Below are positions 1-11,410 of a stretch of DNA of 64,000 bases, piece after piece. The translations under genes were made by a program, and so were the position numbers. Source of the DNA: Bretschneidera sinensis (Eukaryota; Streptophyta; Magnoliopsida; Brassicales; Akaniaceae). The notes under the pieces were generated by a model. It did no database searches. It was given only the letters and a program-made list of their open reading frames with translations, and had not been told where the DNA came from. Location: positions 74,984,001 to 75,048,000 of the forward strand of contig CM043698.1 of the NCBI GenBank assembly GCA_023935145.1, read 5' to 3'. Position 1 is the stretch's first letter; the number at the start of each line of letters is the position of its first letter.

Positions 1-1048
1 CTTGATAACCACTTGAGGCGAATTCCTAGAATGCACACTACTTAGGATATGATATAGGCCATTTTTGAACCGTTTGAGCCTTTCAACCTACCATTGCTAT
101 ATTTATCACTAGTCACCTATTTGAGCCTTTTTCTTGAAAAGAAAAATTGAGCCTTGTTTCTTTCGATAAACCATTTACTTACCTTTATGAGTCTAAAAAT
201 ATTTTTATCCTTACCTTTCTTTTAAAAGAACTTAGTTATACACATGTTGTGAGAAGCACTTAAAAGGAGTAAGGGTGGAAATATGAAAAAATATCACTAC
301 CGCAACCCAAGTACATTAAAGGAGATAAGTTGGGGGTTATGGAATAGAAAAGAAAAAAAAATGAAGAAGAAGGTGAATGGTTATGTGCCAAAATAAAAAA
401 AAATGAATTATGGCAAAGAAAGAAGATAGAAAGAAAAATAAAAGAAAAAAATGGTGGTTTGTTGAAAGAAATGCTCGAAAAATGGTTGAAAGAGTTGGGT
501 GTGGAAGTAAAGGTTATCAAGTGCTTAAAGTGATTGTGTTAAAAGCTAAGAGATTGAGTTCTTTTACTTGTGAATCTTTCCCATTCTTCTTTAGCCTTTA
601 CCTTAGCCTAACGTTACAAGCTTATTAAAGACCTTTTGATCCAATGTAGTGTGATTTTTCTACAATAGTGGAGAGTGGTTTGAAATGTAAGCATATGGAG
701 CTTGTTTTTGTGATTGACGTCACGCAATTTATTATTTTTTAGAGGCCAAGACTTGTATTCATGAATATTGTGCATAAAATCATCCGGATGTTCAGATTAA
801 TGGATTGTGGTAAGACGGATGTTAAGAGTCAATAACGATTTTATGGTTGATGTTTGAATTATTTTTGGATTTGAGTAAAATTTAATGATTCTATATGCTG
901 TGTGTTATGTGCAATTTTTGAAACAAATTGTGAATTACTCTTGGTTAACACTAATATTGCTTTTCATTTACTTTGATTCCTACCATAGAATTCATCTCTT
1001 AATTTCGCTTGAATTGCTAGGGACTAGCAATAAGCTAGTTGGGGGTTG
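1..1048 (+). mobile_element. 3' internal tail of a Ty3/gypsy (Tat/Athila-type) retroelement
   Basis: No convincing coding region is present. Positions 330-500 are purine-rich and hold only a low-complexity open frame. The last part, about 1000-1048, has a short repeated 'ctag..actagcaa' segment followed by a purine tract around 1034-1046 (gttggggg). This resembles the non-coding 3' tail and polypurine tract that precede the 3' LTR in Tat/Athila-type plant Ty3 elements. The assignment rests mainly on the adjoining LTR. How far this element reaches to the left is unknown because the window starts inside it. The stretch before about 880 could be unrelated DNA. Confidence 0.4.
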
Positions 1049-1284
1049 TGATGAGAGTCATAAAATGCCTCTCAGCAGTGGTTAATTGTTAGCATTTTAG
1101 GATTGATCTCGATCTTTATTGTGCTTTTATATGTTAATAACTCTAAAGTAATATTATTGGACCACTGACTTATTTTAGTGTAATTTACAGGTACTTTAAG
1201 TTTAAAAGATAAAAAGAAACGATCGTTGCTTAAAAGACCAAGATCCCATGCTTCTGGAAGGACAAGATGGACTGCTGCCTGAAT

Positions 1285-1432
1285 TGCAATTGCGCACAAG
1301 CAATGCGATTGAGCGCACATCCCACATCGAGCAAGGTACTCTGCAGCGCATATGCGATCGAGCACACAAGCCGTAATCGAGCACATGTGCGATCGATCGC
1401 ACTCGGGCTGCGATCGAGCGCACCCGGGCAGT
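1285..1432. repeat. CG-rich degenerate GATCGAGCGCAC repeat in LTR U3
   Basis: Five or more variants of a 12-15 bp unit (gcgatcgagcgcac, gcgattgagcgcac, gcgatcgagcacac, taatcgagcacatg) lie just upstream of the LTR TATA box. One of them, 1387-1402, is a perfect 16-bp palindrome (gtgcgatcgatcgcac). The GC content contrasts sharply with the surrounding AT-rich DNA. A role as a U3 promoter or enhancer repeat is inferred from position only. Confidence 0.6.
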
Positions 1433-1473
1433 ATCCCACATTGGCTAGATAACACATAGCATTCCGGGAGTTT

Positions 1474-1486
1474 GCCTATATAAAGA
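1474..1486 (+). promoter_or_regulatory. TATA box of the Ty3 LTR
   Basis: The sequence cctatataaagac is a strong plant TATA element. Transcription would be expected to start about 30 bp downstream, near 1510, which defines U3 and R of this LTR. The inference is positional. Confidence 0.5.
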
Positions 1487-2322
1487 CCCACTCTGCTCAG
1501 CTGAAATAATCAATCAATCGGGGATGAATCCAGAGGACCTTTAGGAGAAATCCAGAGGGCCTTTAGGAGGAACCCGAAGTTTAAAGTTTGAAGGTCGGGA
1601 GAGATGATCGTCGGGAGGCCGGAGGCAACTCGAGGACGCATGAGCCCCATGACCGGCTAGTCTCCAAGCAAGGCGAAGGGATGAATCCCTAGGTGTAGTT
1701 GTTCTTATTTTTCCTTTATTTGATTCGGTTGTAGTTGGAATTATTTTCGTTAAATATTGTTATGTTTTATTCTTTAATTTAATTAGTAGATTTATTATAA
1801 CTCCGGTGGTTGCATGCTTCTTTTCCATATAAGTTCAGTCAGGCTTTTCTTATGTGTACTTGTTTGGGTGTGATTGAGTCCGGTAGATCTCTTTTATAGA
1901 TTTTTCCATTGCTGCGGTATCGTCATTTAGATATATCGTCATCTCTTGATAATTTATAAGTTAGGTCATGTGTGCTTGAAAGTAAAGAAGATTTCATAAC
2001 AATTACATTAGGATTTATAAATGCACTTTAATTGAATATTTTTCGATTGCCTGTTTGGGATGTGAAACTTGCAATCGAGATAAAAACAACTGAATCAAGT
2101 TAGGATTAGAGCAACGAACCTAGGGAGGATTTCCGGAACCTTGTCATTTTTATTTTAAACTTATTTACACAATTACCCTTTTTCTCAAACAACTCAGATT
2201 CTTTTAATCTTTTATCGTTTGTGTTGAGGTTTACACCTTCTGTTGTACTTAACTTGTTTCCCTGTGGAATCGACACCCCAAAACTATACTACAATAACCG
2301 TGTTATGTTTTGGGCGTAATCA

Positions 2323-5300
2323 GTGTTCAAGAGGAAGGGAGATTGGTGATGGAATAGGGAGAAAGTGCAAAGCTGGCAACGCATGGAAAGGGAAAATCTC
2401 AAGCTAATTAGAAAGGAAAGGTAAAATACCTCTCCAAGCCAGTATCAAGAAAGATTCCAAGTGTTTTTTCTATAAAAAGAAAGGACACATGAAAAAGGAA
2501 TGCGCCAAATTTCAGAAATGGCTTGCGGACAAAGGTAATCTAACCTTATTTGTATGTTATGAATCTAATATGGTTAATGTCAATATAAACACATAGTGGA
2601 TTGATTCTGGATCAACAATCCACATTTCAAATTCCTTGCAGGGTTTGCAAAACCTAAGGAAGCCAGTGGGAAGTGAGAAAAGCATCTTATCAAGAAATAA
2701 GATGGGCTTGCATGTGGAAGCTATTGGAACTTGCTATTTAATTTTAAGTACTAGTTTTGGTTTAAAGTTAGAAAAGACCTTTTATGTTCCAAGTTTTTCT
2801 AGAAACTTGATTTCAGTTTCAAGGCTTGTACCTTTTGAATATTCCTTTAATTTTTCAAATACATCTTTCAGTTTATTTTATAAATCTGATTGTGTTGAGA
2901 ATGGTACTTTGTCTGATGGTCTTTATTGCATTAATTTACAAAACAATGCCACTTATGAATCAATGCATGTTCACACTAGCACTAAAAGATGTGTTATTAA
3001 TGAGGATTCCTCTAAATTATGGCATCGGAGATTAGGTCATATCTCCATAAAAAAAATTAAAAGATTAGTAAATGAAGGGGTACTTAATACTCTGGATTTT
3101 ACTGATTTTGAGACTTGTGTGGACTGCATAAAGGGAAAGCAGACGAACAAGTCAAAGAAATGTGCCAATAGGAGTTCGAACATATTAGAGATCATACATA
3201 CTGATATATATGTAGTCCAGACATGGACTCACATGGTCAGAAATACTTTATCTCTTTTATAGATCATTACTCACGATATATGTATCTCTACATGCTTTAT
3301 AACAAGAACGAAGCAATAGATGCCTTTAAGATCTTTAAGGCTGAAGTAGAGAAATAATATAGTAAGCAAATTAAGATCATGAGATCAGATAGAGGTGGAG
3401 AATATTATGGTTGATACACAGAGGATGGACACGCACCTGGGCCATTTGCAAAGTTTCTCCAAGAGCATGGGAATGTTGCCCAATACACCATTCCTGGTTC
3501 ACCGGACCAGAATGGTGTAGCAGAAAGAAGAAACCCAACATTATCGAACATGGTGCGGAGTATGCTTAGCAGCTCCAATCTTCTTAAATCCTTGTGGGAT
3601 GAAGCACTTAAGATGACAGTGTATATATTAAATCGAGTTCCAACTAAGACTGTTCCTAAAACGCCATTTGAATTATGGAAAGGTTGAAAACTGAGTTTGC
3701 GACATATGCGCATTTGGGGATGCCTGTCTGAAGTGAGAATTTATAATCCACAAGAGAAAAAGCTGGACCCAAGGACCATTAGTAGGTATTTCATTGGATA
3801 TGCTGAAAGGTTTAAAGGTTATAAATTTTATTGTCCATCTCACAGCACTAGGATTGTTTAATCAAGAAATGCAAAGTTTCTTGAAAATGACTTGATCAGT
3901 GGGAGCGATCAAACCAGGAACATAGTTTCTGAGAAGAATCGTTTAGAATGTGAACCTTCCTCCTCAAGTGATAGATTGGTTATTGTTTGCAGCACCCCTC
4001 AAGTACAAACAGATGTTGAACAACCAATTGTTGAAGTTCCACAAGCTGCTGACGACATTCAAGTAGATCAGGTAGTTCAAGAGTTGCCAAGCACTTTTGA
4101 ACAACAAGTTGAACCATATACTTCTCAGGAATATGATGGTACAACATTAAGAAGATATATTAGACCAAAGAGATCATCAATTCCTGATGATTATGTTGTG
4201 TATCTGCAAGAATCTGACTACAACATTGGGGTTGAAAATGATCTCGAGTTCTTTTCACAAGCCATGAGTTACAAAGATTTAGAATTATGGTACAATGCCA
4301 TGAAGGAAGAGATGAATTCTATGAAAAGTAACAGAGTCTGGGATCTTGTTAAGTTGCCTAATGGTGTAAAAGCCATTGGATGTAAATAAGTCTTTAAGAC
4401 AAAGAAAGATTCATTGGGCAACATTGAGAGATACAAGGCAAGACTCGTTGCTAAGGGATTCATTCAGAAAGAATGAATCGATTGCACATAGACTTTCTCT
4501 CTTGTATCTAAGAAAGATTCCTTTCGCGTTATTTTGGCATTAGTAGCCCATTTTGACTTAGAGTTGCAACAAATAGATGTGAAAACGGCATTTCTCAATG
4601 GAGATCTAGAGAATGAGGTTTACATGAAACAACCTGAAGGATTCCCCTTTAGTGATGGTGAGCAATTGGTTTGCAAGCTCAAGAAATCAATATACGGTTT
4701 AAAACAAGCATCCCGCCAATAGTATTTGAAATTCCATAATGTAATTTCTTCATTTGGTTTTGTAGAAAACATTATGGATCAATGTATATACCAGAAGGTC
4801 AGTGGGAGTAAAATCTATCTTCTTGTTTTATATGTAGATGATATTTTGCCAGCAACCAACGATAAGGATTTGCTACATGAGGTGAAACAATTCCTCTCTA
4901 AAAATTTCGATATGAAGGATATAGGTGAGGCATCTTATGTCATTGGCATTAAGATTCTTAGAGACAGATTTCGAGGTATCTTGGGTTTGTCTCAGGAAAC
5001 CTATATTAATAAAGTTTTAGAGAGATTTTGGATGAAGGATTGTTCACTAAGTATAGCCCCCATTGTGAAGGGTGATAGGTTCAATTTGAACCAATGCCCG
5101 AAGAATGACCATGAAAGGGAACAAATGAAGAACATTCCATATGCTTTTGCTGTTGGAAGCCTAATGTATGCTCAGGTCTGCACAAGACCTGACATTGCAT
5201 TTGCTATAGGAATGTTGGGATGATATCAAAGTGATCCAGGTTTAAACCACTAGAGAGCTGCAAAGAAAGTAATGAGTTACTTTCAAAGAACCAAAGACTA

Positions 5301-5811
5301 CATGCTTATATATAGACAGACAGACAATCTGGAAATAATTGGCTACTCAGATTTTGACTTTGCTGGCTGTATTGATTCACGTAAATCAACATCAGGATAC
5401 GTTTTTTTGATGGCCGGTGTAGCTGTATCATGGAGGAGTGCCAAGCAGACTCTGACTACCATTTCCACTACGGAAACTGAGTTCATCTCCTATTTTGAGG
5501 CTACTTCACATGATGTATGGCTTAAGAGTTTCATTTATGGGCTTAGAATTATGGATTCTATCTCTAGGCCATTGAGAATGTATTGCGACAATTCAGCTGC
5601 TGTTTTTATGGCTAAGAACAACAAAAGTGGGAGTCGAAGTAAACACATCGACATTAAGTATTTAACCATAAGGGAACGTGTTAAAGAAAAGAGAGTGGTC
5701 ATTGAGCACGTCAGCACTAAGTTAACGTTAGCTAATCCTTTGACTAAGGGTATGCCACCATTGAAATTCAAGGATCATGTAGTCAATATTGGACTTGGTT
5801 CCGTTATGTAA
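2323..5811 (+). pseudogene. Degenerate Ty1/copia gag-pol polyprotein
   Basis: Domains appear in copia order (PR-INT-RT-RNase H). A gag tail has a zinc knuckle at 2462-2503, in which the second cysteine is tyrosine (CFFY...GHMKKEC). Protease starts near 2597 with WIDSGST, right after an in-frame TAG. GAG-pre-integrase has LWHRRLGHIS and TCVDCIKGK (about 3017-3140). The integrase core runs to about 3880. RT (about 4260-5230) has AFLNGDL, SIYGLKQA and LYVDDI. RNase H (about 5330-5811) has SRSKHIDIKY and LANPLTKGM. The frame is broken by a shift near 3225 and by stops near 3356, 3410, 3685, 3860, 4387, 4474, 4720 and 5221. The N-terminal gag is missing at the junction with the Ty3 LTR at 2322. 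The element cannot make its own polyprotein; the family assignment is secure. Confidence 0.9.
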
Positions 5812-6112
5812 TTTTTCATTGTATGAAGAATGTTATTTTAATGAAATTCTTAATTATTGTGATGTTTTTCTCATATTTATGTGCTCCGTAATTTTGAGAA
5901 AATTCATCTATGTTGGACCAAGATGGAACATAGGGTTTATTCATTAAGAAATTGTTACCACATAAATTATAATATTTAAGAAATAAATACATAGTAATAC
6001 ATGGAAGGTAATACTCGTCATTAGAGGACCTATCGCTATGATTCATATATTTATTACTTAAATACAGATTATCAATGGATTTAAAATGAGATATTAGATT
6101 AGAAGTATGGAC
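5812..6112 (+). mobile_element. Copia 3' untranslated spacer
   Basis: This is AT-rich sequence between the RNase H stop and the polypurine tract. It has no supported open frame on the plus strand; an antisense frame across it is taken as chance. Its position matches the short 3' spacer of copia elements. Confidence 0.6.
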
Positions 6113-6124
6113 TAAGTGGGAGAA
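6113..6124 (+). other. Copia polypurine tract
   Basis: The tract aagtgggagaa immediately precedes the TGTTGACC start of the LTR. This is the standard plus-strand priming site arrangement in plant copia elements. Confidence 0.8.
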
Positions 6125-6655
6125 TGTTGACCATTTCTCACAGAGACCGTTTGTAGGAACGAGTCTCAAGCTTCCCTTCATTTTAGGAGCTTTTGAAATG
6201 GTCCTCAAGTTCCCTCAGAGTCTTCATCATGTTCATGGAGCAGTTAGAACGTTCCCCATGATAATCTGAAGCAGTGGAATACTTAACATGTAGCCACCGA
6301 AAGCTTAATGGAAGCTTGTCTATAAATACTACGGTTTGGTCCCCAAACTTAATCACTCAATCCCCTTCAGTCTTACACCATCTAATTAGAGTGAGCAGAG
6401 TTTGGAAGTGCCAAACAGAGGGAAAACAACATCCTAACGTGAGCAGCACCAATGGCTAGAGGTACCGTTTCTTGAGCACTATAGTTTTTTCGATTCCTTT
6501 TAAGTGTTTATTCCGCATTATAGAATAGTTATTAAGCTTACATTCATTTCACATTCTCATTATTTTGTTGAGATGTTAATAAATCAATATGATTGTGAAT
6601 TTTTGTGAAGTGTAATGAGAAGAATGATGTTGAACTAGATATCATGATGTCAACA
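6125..6655 (+). mobile_element. Copia 3' LTR
   Basis: It starts TGTTGAC at the polypurine tract. The best matching end is GTCAACA at 6649-6655, a perfect 7-bp inverted terminus, giving 531 bp. A TATA box is visible at about 6319-6328 (tctataaata). The start is firm. The end is less so, because no second LTR copy is available in the window for comparison. The 5' LTR is absent. Confidence 0.6.
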
Positions 6656-7200
6656 TTTGAAAGAAATCCTCAAGAAAAGATATGATATGAAATATGATGA
6701 TTAAATAAAGTATAATGACTTATAAATCAATTGTAAATAAAATTATAAATTGAAGTATACAAATCAAGTACTTCGAGTAAATTAAAACTTTATTGAGCTT
6801 TGTAAAGCTCACGCATTTCATTTTTATTATTAAATTTCAGGTTAAAGGCAAAAATGTTGATAGAGTTTTGTGATACGAGTTCTGTTTGTAACTGTTAGGT
6901 GGGCTCATGTGGTTGACATCTTCAAGAAGCATTTTTATTTTATTTGTAATCAAGTTTTGTACTTAAACATGCATAGACATGTTTACTTTTATGTAATGAA
7001 TTTCTGTATCTCCTCGAGAAGTAGTTGAGGTGTATTTGATGTAAAAATGTTTCAAGTTATAAAATCGTGGCATATAAGTCTGTGCTCAATGCTGAAAGGT
7101 GATATTCCATTTTGGGATGGGTCGTTTATTGTGATTTTTTAAAATGGTTTAAAGCATGTGGCTAAATCTTAACCTTTGGTTTTTCAAATTATGACGTGTT
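6656..7200 (+). mobile_element. Remnant of an older Ty3-type LTR
   Basis: Around 6793-6842 there is 'attgagctttgtaaagctca' followed by an AT-rich stretch and 'tcaggttaaagg'. The same arrangement (gagcttgtaaagctcatccc, then a g-t-a-g-c-a-g-a segment) occurs in the Tekay-type LTRs at 44100 and 60340. I read this as the R/U5 part of a related but diverged LTR. Its borders cannot be fixed. Confidence 0.35.
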
Positions 7201-7519
7201 ATCTCCTCGTTAAAGAAAAAAAATGTCTTTTGAAAAGGAGATAAAGAATGAAAGCCGAACTAATGCACTCGTTGGTTTCAACTCGTCTAACTATTTGATC
7301 TTCATTCTTCAATTGTTACAACTTACAGGGGCAGAATCAAAATATTAGTACTTCGTGGATGATGTCTTTGCTGCCTATCGCAATGGTGAGACTGTGAAAA
7401 GGACATTTCCCTATACGGAAGGGATTTGAATTCTCCATTCCCAAATATCGTTAATGATAAAAAATTATAAATAACAAACATTTCATTAAAATATTCTTAG
7501 GATTTTTTTGTTGTTGTAA
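7201..7519. other. Unassigned spacer
   Basis: There is no coding potential and no recognised repeat, only AT-rich sequence between the LTR remnant and the foldback element. Confidence 0.5.
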
Positions 7520-7915
7520 TTTTTAGCATCTTAAATAGTTGGTTAAATCATCATTTATATTCTCTAGCATATTAAGTCCTACACTAGAGTAATAATTTTT
7601 CTTTGAAATTTTCTTTGAAATTTTCTGTAATTGATCTATTACATGAGTTTTATGAAATAATAACGCTCGATCTTGGATTTATTGTTACAAGTATTACTTT
7701 TGAAAGCTTTATCAATTTTGTACGAAAAATAAGACCTTAAGTCATGAAGTTCTCTTTCAAAAGTAATACTTGTAAAAGTAAAATTCAAGATCGAACTTTA
7801 CTATTTAGTGAAAATATATAGATAAATTACACAAAATTTTAACGAAAAATTATTACTTTAACATATGATTTAATTCATATTTCATCAACGATTTAAAATT
7901 TATAAAATTTTGTAC
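7520..7915. mobile_element. Foldback / MITE-like element with long inverted arms
   Basis: The left arm (about 7520-7706) and right arm (about 7754-7915) are imperfect inverted copies. The innermost 14 bp (attacttttgaaag / ctttcaaaagtaat) pair perfectly around a loop of about 47 nt. Outer segments such as 'agtaataatttttc' also pair. There is no transposase frame. The outer borders and any target duplication are uncertain. Confidence 0.6.
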
Positions 7916-8295
7916 AATAAATTAGAGAATAAATTGTAGGTTAAAAAAAAAGAAAACGTATTTGATCTTCGTAATTCAAAACTCTTACGAATGTATTCTA
8001 GATGACAAGTCATATCACTAATTTTATTATTTTAAATGTGAAAATTTGAAAAGAAACTTCGTGAACTTCATATAAGTTTTGTCCATGGTACAAGGTATAT
8101 CCATTTTATTAAGGTTGGGCAAAAATACCCGATAACCATCATTGAACCAGAACAATTCTATAACCAAACCAAAAAACACGGTTACTGAAAGAAATAGTTT
8201 TGTTTATGCCTAGGAATTTTGATCTTTTTTGTTATTGTTATGGTTGTTGATTTTTAAACATGTTGATTAACTAATTAAAGGAACTAAACTGAAAT

Positions 8296-8319
8296 TATAT
8301 ATATATATATATATATATA
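8296..8319. repeat. (TA)n microsatellite
   Basis: A run of about twelve TA units is followed by an A-tract. It lies about 150 bp upstream of the putative first exon at 8468. Confidence 0.9.
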
Positions 8320-8692
8320 AAAAAAAAAAGATATTATTATTAACATAATGTGTATATATAGATGAGAGAGATATCACCAAATCTCTCTCATTTTTTACAT
8401 ATCTATCTATAATTATATTGATATCTGTATCTGTACGTAAAGATTCTTTCGTTCTTTGAGGACTTTCATGGCGATTGTTGCCGAGTCAAGCCTTATCTCT
8501 ATTGCACTTTCTTTTTGGTTTGTTCACTAACATTCTGTTTTTTTTTCCGCATTTTTATATGCCTCTGTTTTTGTTTATGTATTGACGGTTTTGTATGAAC
8601 AGGTTTTCTCGGTCATCGGTTTTGTCTTCAAAATGTGGACCAAGAAGTTTGAGATAAAGCATTTGCTGCTTTGATTTTCTCTGTACTCTCAG

Positions 8693-10829
8693 GTATATAC
8701 GCGTATATATCTCTGACTATCTGTGTGTTTATGTATCTATTTCTAAATATATTTATATGCAGCTTATAACGCAATCAATAAGTTATGCTTTATAGTTTCA
8801 TTTTATTTATCCAAAAAAATTAGCCGTACATTTTTTTTTTCCATATTTTCTCTGTTCTTGTTTTTGTTTGTTCATTTTTTTCTGGGTTCTCATTTCCTTT
8901 AGTTACAGAGTAATGAATTTGCAATGCTAGAAGTTAGGTTCATATGATCGTTGTTTTAATTGGTTTTTCTTCGTTTATGATGATGTTGGTATTTTGAGGT
9001 GTAGCTTGGTTGTACTTGCTATGATTGACTAGGTTGTTTGAGGATGAGGACCATAATTGCATCCAAAATGGGAAGATCATATTACAAGTAGTGTTTAATT
9101 GTTTGTTTGAACAAGGTTCCTTTGGATTGTCGTGTATATAATTGATTATTTATGGTCTGAGTTAAGTTACATTCACAACCAAGTTTGGTATTTAGTTTAA
9201 GTTTCCTAGTAATGTCTTTGATAATGATAATGGGGCATTGGATTCAGGCTATTTGGGAATATTTGACTGATTTTGTCATGAAAAGTAGGTTTATTTCTGA
9301 GCTTTGGGAGTTCATTGATGATCCTTTTCTTCCTTTTAGGCAAAAAGTTTTATTTTGGTATGTTTGTGGAATTTCATAGCTGAAGTTGAGTCGTGCTGTG
9401 GACCAATATAATATGTGGATCCACTGGTTCTTGATAGTGGAATTTTAAACGATTGAGGTTGATTGTATCATGAACTCTTTGTTAGAATTAAGGGTTGAAT
9501 GATCAGCAGAAACTGTTAGTGATCTACATGAACCTCAAGACGAGAAAAGGAACTCATGAGTCTGTTTTCCCATTAATAGTGAAACCATCTATTTTTAACA
9601 TTTTCAATGGGAATTTGTCCTAAATTTTATAGATCAAATAATTTTGTCATAATAGTTGTTTTAATTGCATGTAAGGTCATGAAATTCTCGTGCAGAAAGA
9701 AAAAGGTAAAGCACAAGGAAAAAGGAAAAAAAAAGAAAAGAAAGAGAGTAGGTTGTCATAGTTAGAATTTCTTACAGTTTCCTATTGACCTACTATTTAT
9801 GCATTCATATTTTTTTCATTACTATTTTTTTTTTCTTTCAATTCTTACTGGTTTTCTTTGGAGGTGTAAATTTACACCCCTTTTAGAAAGTTCTAGAATC
9901 TTGTTTCTACAACATGTCCTGTTCACATTTAGCTAATTCTAATTTGATTGCCGTGGTAAATGAGGTGATCTCTTAAAACATTAGACCGTGATTATTTTGG
10001 CATCATAAAATCATATATTTGATTGATGCCAATGAGAATGGAGGGATAGAAATGTCAAATGTGACTAATCCTTTCTATTCCAATTAAGATGCAAAATCTT
10101 GGAGTGACGATTTTGTTGATAATTATTTTTTATTACAAATAGTCCTAAATTTTAATAACATAGGATAAAGACTAATCTAACACATGATAAGAACTAAGAA
10201 AATAATTTTAAGGCATTTTTTAAAAAATTTGTTCCTTAAAAAAAATTAATGCCTTTAATTTTCTAGTAATATCCAATTGCAGTTTCTTATGTGAGATTTC
10301 CACTATTGTTATCTTTTTCATTTTTGTTCTTTAGTAGTCAGTAATTTTTTTGATAAGTTCTTTAGTTGTAAGTAATAATTTATTGAAAAAGAACCTATCG
10401 GTCGACCAAAATTAAGACCAATCTAAAGTATCCATTAACTTTAGGATAGACAATAAAAGATCAAATGTAGTTCTCAAGCACAAGGAATATAAATTTTTTA
10501 TATGGTAGTTGTTATCACTCACTTACCAAATATTCAATCATCTTCACGTTCTGTTGTTCTTTCTACAAACTCCATAAAAATCATGGAAGCAACCATACAA
10601 CTTGACTTTTGATCTGTTTCCTTATTTCTCTTCGATTTGCAAATCCTCCATTATTCCACTAATAATATGATAATCCCGGATTAAGAAAAAAAATTAGTCA
10701 TAAGTGATTGAGCAATGAAGTAGAAGACGAAAAATAATATGTGAAACCTTTATTTTTTTGAAATCTTGTATTGATAAACTATGCTCTATTTTCATTGACA
10801 TCTGTTAAGAGTTAAATATATATGTTGGA
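8693..10829 (+). other. Non-coding stretch (possible intron)
   Basis: No exon-like coding segment was found. The sequence is AT-rich with poly-A and poly-T runs, and holds a LINE-tail micro-insertion at 10326-10376, listed separately. If the plus-strand gene is real, this is part of its third intron. Confidence 0.5.
10326..10376 (-). mobile_element. 11-nt LINE-tail micro-insertion with 20-bp target duplication
   Basis: Two 20-bp copies, 10326-10345 and 10357-10376, match at 18 of 20 positions. They flank an 11-nt insert, ttttttgataa, whose complement is ttatcaaaaaa. That resembles the 3' end plus poly(A) of the LINEs in this window. The structure is what target-primed reverse transcription aborted after the tail would leave. 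Confidence 0.6.
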
Positions 10830-11341
10830 AGTCTTGCTCCCTCTAAAGTGGCCTTTTTGTTTGGTAAGCTACTTAAGGAAGGATTTTGACAATTGGTAAT
10901 TTCCAAAGGATATGAAAAGTGCTTATGAATCGGTGTTACCTTTGCAAAGAGGAGAGTGAGTCCGTGTAACATTTATTGTTAACTTGTTGGACAAGACATA
11001 TTTGGAATATGATTCTTCTGATTTTGGGTTTTTGGTGGGTAAGTAGCGGTTCCGTTTTAGAGGAAGTTTGGGTGTGGAATGGCATTCAAGCTTCTAAAAG
11101 AAAAAATGAAGATTATTACATTGATTCCTCTGTATGTTTGATGGTTAGTTTGGATAAAAATAAATAAGAGAGTTTTTGATGGGCTGGAAAGGTCAATTGA
11201 TTTTCTTAAAAATTGATGGCTTAATATCTTTGTTTGGTTAGAGGGGAATTTTTTTAAATGAGACTCACATTTTAAATTTCGTAGGTACAATATCTATTAG
11301 ATAGCTTGTACATGTGAAACACCTTTTGTGGCCTTTTGTTT

Positions 11342-11386
<45 letters not shown>

Positions 11387-11402
11387 TCTTTTACTTATAA
11401 AA
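10830..11402 (+). mobile_element. 5'-truncated LINE: C-terminal zf-RVT region and tail
   Basis: Frames on the plus strand spell the zinc-binding C-terminal domain of plant LINE reverse transcriptases: APSKVAFLFGKL, then [15 protein letters not shown], then HLLLTCWTRHIWNM, and NKRVFDGLERSIDFLKN near 11160-11210. Stops and shifts interrupt it. The segment ends in a TA microsatellite and 'cttttacttataaaaaaat', taken as the 3' tail. No endonuclease or catalytic RT motifs remain. Confidence 0.75.
11349..11384. repeat. (TA)n microsatellite
   Basis: About 17 TA units lie within the LINE 3' end, so they may derive from its tail. Confidence 0.9.
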
Positions 11403-11410
11403 AAATATAT

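Larger units (their letters stand above)
1049..2322 (+). mobile_element. LTR (probably 3') of a Tat/Athila-type Ty3 element
   Basis: The segment begins TGATGAGAG after a G-rich tract and ends TAATCA, giving TGAT/ATCA inverted ends. It contains a TATA box at 1474-1486 (cctatataaagac) and a region at 2262-2322 starting 'ccctgtggaatcgacaccc', a phrase typical of the downstream end of Athila/Tat-type LTRs. Directly after it, copia gag sequence begins at 2323, so the LTR abuts another element rather than a primer-binding site. This fits a 3' LTR of an element inserted into the copia gag. The start could shift by a few bases. Confidence 0.6.

Noticed and set aside
410..628. 72-codon plus-strand frame rich in Lys/Arg
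   Set aside because: It lies in an AAAG-rich low-complexity stretch with no domain, splice context or homologous pattern.
1072..1491. 139-codon minus-strand frame with many Cys
   Set aside because: It is produced by the gatcgagcgcac repeats of the LTR U3 on the antisense strand.
3405..3713. 102-codon minus-strand frame
   Set aside because: It is antisense to clear copia integrase coding sequence.
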